This document shows, piece after piece, positions 61,146-64,000 of a stretch of DNA of 64,000 bases; position 1 is the stretch's first letter, and the number at the start of each line of letters is the position of its first letter. This DNA is from Chryseobacterium sp. ISL-6 (lineage in GTDB: Bacteria > Bacteroidota > Bacteroidia > Flavobacteriales > Weeksellaceae): contig NZ_JAGGPT010000010.1 in NCBI RefSeq assembly GCF_018613715.1, forward strand, positions 310,001-374,000. Reading direction: 5' to 3'. Below the pieces are notes generated by a model. The model saw nothing but the letters and a program-made list of their open reading frames with translations. It was not told where the DNA came from and did not search any database. A program made the position numbers and the translations under genes.

Positions 61146-62771
61146 ATGGCTTTATCTTATGTATCCGGAGCTTCGAATATTCCATTACTGGGAGAGACAA
61201 TCGGTAGTAACTTAAAAAAAACAGTCGAAAAATTTCATGATCATGAGGCGTTAGTTTCTGTTCAACAGAATTACCGTGCAAGCTATAAAGAGTTTTATGA
61301 TCAAACGACAACTGTTGCCAAAGCGTTGATCTCTTTAGGTGTAAAATCAGGAGATCGAATCGGAATCTGGTCTGCCAACAGATATGAATGGGTATTGCTT
61401 CAATATGCCACTGCCCGAATAGGGACTATTTTGGTTAATATCAACCCTGCATACAGAACGCATGAGCTTACCTATGTTCTGAATCAGTCAGAAGTTCGTT
61501 TTATTTTTTCTTCTCTATCATTTAAAACCAGCAATTACAAAGAAATGGTGGAATATGCCCAGGAAGTATGTCCTACATTAGATGAGGCCATTTTCTTTAA
61601 TGAAAGTTGGGATCAGTTTTTAAAAAACGGAGAATCAGTTTCTGATGAAATATTGCTAAGTTTTGAAGAAAGTATAGAATTTGATGATCCTGTAAACATT
61701 CAATATACATCTGGAACAACAGGATTTCCAAAAGGCGTTACTCTTTCCCATCATAATATTTTAAACAATGGATACTTCATTGGAATACGGTTGCGATACA
61801 CAGAAAGAGATCGCGTTTGTATTCCGGTTCCATTTTATCATTGCTTTGGAATGGTGATCGGTAATATTTGCTGTGCTGCTCACGGCGCCTGTATTGTGAT
61901 TCCTAATGAAAGCTTTGATCCCGATATTACGCTAAAAGTGGTTTCTGATGAAAAATGTACTTCCTTGTATGGAGTGCCTACCATGTTTATTGCCGAGTTG
62001 GCTGTAAAAGATTTTGACACCTATGATTTTTCGAATCTAAGAACCGGTGTTATGGCTGGGTCTGTATGCCCACCTGAAATTATGAAGAAGGTAGAAAACC
62101 TTATGAATATCAAAGAAATGAGCATCTGTTATGGAATGACAGAAACTTCTCCCGTTTCTACTCAAACATTGATTGGAACTCCTTTGGAGAAGCAGGTCAG
62201 TACAGTAGGTACCATTCAGGATCATCTTGAAATAAAAATTATTGATGAAACTGGTAAGGTTGTTGAACGTGGAGAACATGGAGAATTGTGTACCAGAGGA
62301 TATTCGGTAATGCTAAAATACTGGAACGATCCGGAAAATACGCGAAAGGTTCTGGATGATGCGAGATGGATGCATACTGGAGATCTTGCGGTAATGGATT
62401 CTGAGGGGTATATCACGATCTCCGGAAGGATAAAAGATCTGATCATTCGCGGTGGCGAGAATATTTCACCAAAAGAAATTGAAGACTTTTTATACACTTA
62501 TCCTAACATTTTGGATGTTCAGATAATAGGAGTTCCAAGCGAAAAATTTGGGGAAGAAGTTATGGCCTGGGTTAAGGTGAGAAATGGGTTTAAAGTATCC
62601 GAAGAAGAACTTCTTGATTATTGCAGGACAAAAATTGCCCATTATAAAATCCCTAAATACTGGAAATTTGTCGATGAGTTTCCAATGACGATCTCTGGAA
62701 AAATCAGGAAAGTAGAAATGCGTGAGATTTCTGTTAAAGAGCTAAAACTAGATCAAATAAAGAACAAATAG
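61146..62771 (+). CDS. Acyl-CoA synthetase (AMP-binding)
   Basis: 541 residues. The AMP-binding motif is QYTSGTTGFPKGVTLSHHN and the second is MTETSPVSTQ; the C-terminal domain has ISGRIKDLIIRGGENISPKEIE and ends with ISGKIRKVEMREI, where the catalytic Lys is. The N-terminal fold (VQQNYRASYKEFYDQTTTVAKAL) suits medium- or long-chain fatty acids. It activates fatty acids to acyl-CoA. Single gene, convergent with rpoN. Confidence 0.92.
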   Translation: MALSYVSGASNIPLLGETIGSNLKKTVEKFHDHEALVSVQQNYRASYKEFYDQTTTVAKALISLGVKSGDRIGIWSANRYEWVLLQYATARIGTILVNINPAYRTHELTYVLNQSEVRFIFSSLSFKTSNYKEMVEYAQEVCPTLDEAIFFNESWDQFLKNGESVSDEILLSFEESIEFDDPVNIQYTSGTTGFPKGVTLSHHNILNNGYFIGIRLRYTERDRVCIPVPFYHCFGMVIGNICCAAHGACIVIPNESFDPDITLKVVSDEKCTSLYGVPTMFIAELAVKDFDTYDFSNLRTGVMAGSVCPPEIMKKVENLMNIKEMSICYGMTETSPVSTQTLIGTPLEKQVSTVGTIQDHLEIKIIDETGKVVERGEHGELCTRGYSVMLKYWNDPENTRKVLDDARWMHTGDLAVMDSEGYITISGRIKDLIIRGGENISPKEIEDFLYTYPNILDVQIIGVPSEKFGEEVMAWVKVRNGFKVSEEELLDYCRTKIAHYKIPKYWKFVDEFPMTISGKIRKVEMREISVKELKLDQIKNK

Positions 62772-62785
62772 ATTCTTTAAATATA

Positions 62786-62807
62786 AAAATGCCCGGAGAT
62801 CCGGGCA
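62786..62807. terminator. Intrinsic terminator between the acyl-CoA synthetase and rpoN
   Basis: GCCCGG, loop AGAT and CCGGGC form a strong stem. A-runs on the left serve the minus-strand rpoN transcript; the right side has only a short T-rich tail, so it is stronger for rpoN. Confidence 0.75.
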
Positions 62808-62830
62808 CTTCTATTATTATTAAACTTATA

Positions 62831-64000
62831 TTAAAGTTCTTTTCTTAATCTTGCAACAGGAATGTTAAGTTGTTCTCTGTATTTTGCGATTGTTCTTCGG
62901 GCTATATTATACCCCTGTTCTTTTAAAATGACAACCAACGCATCATCTGTAAGTGGTTTTCTTTTATTTTCTTTACTGATAACTTCCATAAGATGGGTTT
63001 TGATCTCTTTTGTAGAAACCTCCTCTCCATCATCGTTCGTTAAACTATCAGAAAACAGGTCTTTAAGATATATAATACCGTTTGGAGTATCGGCATATTT
63101 ACTCTTTACTACTCTTGAGATCGTTGATATATCAAAACCAGTGATATCTGCAATATCTTTTAGGATCATTGGTTTTAAAGATTTTTCATCTCCGGTAATA
63201 AAATATTCTTTCTGGAATTTTACAATAGCCGTAATAGTCTGCAATAAGGTATTTTGACGCTGATTGATCGCATCAATATACCATTTTGCTGCATCTAGCT
63301 TTTGCTTGATAAATAATGCGGCCTGCTTATGTTCAGAAGAATTTTTATCGTGGGAATAGGTCGTTAGAATATCTTTATATTCCTCAGAGACTCTTAGAGT
63401 CGGTGCATTTTTACTGTTAAGCATTGGAATAACCAATCCGTCTTTTACCTGAATCACAAAATCCGGAATAATCTCCTGATTAATCGTAATAGTCTGGGTA
63501 TCAAAGTTTCCGCCAACTTTTGGAGATAATTTGGAAATCTCCTCCAAAGCATCTTTCAGATCCTCTTCTTCAATATCATACTTCTGAATGATCTTATTAT
63601 AATGCTTATTGGTAAGTGCATCAAATTGATGTCTGAGGATATTGGCAGCTAAAGAAACTGCTTTATCAGAGCTTACTTTCTTTTCTATTTGTAATAGAAG
63701 ACATTCTTGCAAACCTCTTGCTCCAACTCCAGACGGATCCAGCTTTTGAACATAGTTTTCTAAAATATCTTCTGCTTTTTCAGTAGTCGTATAAATTCCC
63801 TGAGAAAAGGCTAAGTCGTCAACAATAGATTTAATTTCTCTTCTTAAATAACCATCAGTATCTAAGTTTCCAATAATATATTCTGCGATCTTTATATCTT
63901 CAGGGTTAATATTTGCCAGGTGAATCTGCTCCAGCAAGTAATCATATAAAGACTGACCTTCTGTTAATAAACTTTCATTATCAAATTCCTCATCATCTGC
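62831..64000 (-). CDS. rpoN: RNA polymerase sigma-54 factor (5' end outside window)
   Basis: The frame runs from the stop at 62831 to the right edge with 389 residues visible and no start codon required at 63937. The last 40 residues contain the RpoN box ARRTIAKYRE. Before it lie the HTH region (SKYADTPNGIIYLKDLF) and the core-binding domain (ASNLDTDGYL-like segment, SGVGARGLQECLLLQI). The visible N-terminal part is acidic (DDEEFDNES). It binds -24/-12 promoters and needs an enhancer-binding ATPase. The missing part should include the Gln-rich N-terminus. Confidence 0.96.
   Translation of the reverse strand, partial: ADDEEFDNESLLTEGQSLYDYLLEQIHLANINPEDIKIAEYIIGNLDTDGYLRREIKSIVDDLAFSQGIYTTTEKAEDILENYVQKLDPSGVGARGLQECLLLQIEKKVSSDKAVSLAANILRHQFDALTNKHYNKIIQKYDIEEEDLKDALEEISKLSPKVGGNFDTQTITINQEIIPDFVIQVKDGLVIPMLNSKNAPTLRVSEEYKDILTTYSHDKNSSEHKQAALFIKQKLDAAKWYIDAINQRQNTLLQTITAIVKFQKEYFITGDEKSLKPMILKDIADITGFDISTISRVVKSKYADTPNGIIYLKDLFSDSLTNDDGEEVSTKEIKTHLMEVISKENKRKPLTDDALVVILKEQGYNIARRTIAKYREQLNIPVARLRKEL

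Noticed and set aside
1..64000. CRISPR array, insertion sequence, prophage or tRNA genes
   Set aside because: No regularly spaced repeats, transposase or integrase frames, or tRNA-like cloverleaf sequence were seen. Weak tRNA signals could be missed by eye.

Overview
The window looks like a chromosomal segment of a flavobacterium of the Chryseobacterium/Weeksellaceae type. Pointers are the A/T-rich sequence, repeated TAnnTTTG promoter boxes with few Shine-Dalgarno sequences, a type IX secretion sorting tail, an Oar-like TonB receptor, a minimal class Id-like ribonucleotide reductase and a subclass B1 metallo-beta-lactamase. The genus is an inference. I saw no insertion sequence, prophage, CRISPR array, tRNA or 16S/23S rRNA gene.

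Positions 1-29383, all on the minus strand, form a Wzx/Wzy-type surface polysaccharide (capsule or O-antigen) locus. Upstream (29.4-20.6 kb) lie a PglF/WbpM-like dehydratase, two small Wza-type lipoproteins, a Wzc tyrosine kinase with a Tyr-rich tail and two UDP-sugar 6-dehydrogenases. The very A/T-rich middle (20.2-11.5 kb) holds the strain-variable set: flippase, two pyruvyltransferase-family proteins, two GT4 transferases, an EpsG-type polymerase candidate, an acetyltransferase and a secreted hyaluronidase-fold (GH56-like) protein. A well-formed promoter at 11.15 kb then drives the UDP-L-FucNAc genes (fnlA, cupin, fnlB, fnlC), a FucNAc-type GT4, a nucleotide-sugar reductase and a PglC-like initiating transferase. 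An aminotransferase, a second initiating transferase, a DUF3575 outer-membrane protein and a second, truncated Wzc close the block. The predicted glycan contains N-acetyl-L-fucosamine, uronic acid(s), probably a QuiNAc/FucNAc or amino-sugar starter, and possibly pyruvate ketals and O-acetyl groups.

Positions 29.8-40.5 kb, also minus strand, carry recX, glyA, a thioredoxin-reductase-like flavoprotein, an operon of a zinc-ribbon protein, a GT39 transferase and a lipoprotein B1 metallo-beta-lactamase, and a MacA/MacB-type ABC export operon. Plus-strand nrdB, a small ABM-fold gene and nrdA follow at 40.9-44.0 kb. A TonB-dependent receptor and a secreted leucine-rich-repeat protein diverge at 47.3-47.7 kb.

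Positions 49.9-64.0 kb hold housekeeping and small hypothetical genes: a DUF72 protein, an HD phosphohydrolase, an alpha/beta hydrolase, ribokinase, a DUF4241 protein, valS, a DUF1573 protein, ppk2, the RNase P RNA gene on the minus strand, a sigma factor overlapping a four-helix membrane protein, an acyl-CoA synthetase, and rpoN running off the right edge. Start codons of several genes were corrected with promoter boxes and terminators: the box or hairpin lies downstream of, or on, the longest possible start.

No wholly new defence or mobile system is evident. The most unusual items are the GH56-like protein inside the capsule locus, the lipoprotein metallo-beta-lactamase, the ABM-fold gene between nrdB and nrdA, and a 50-bp near-perfect palindrome downstream of valS.
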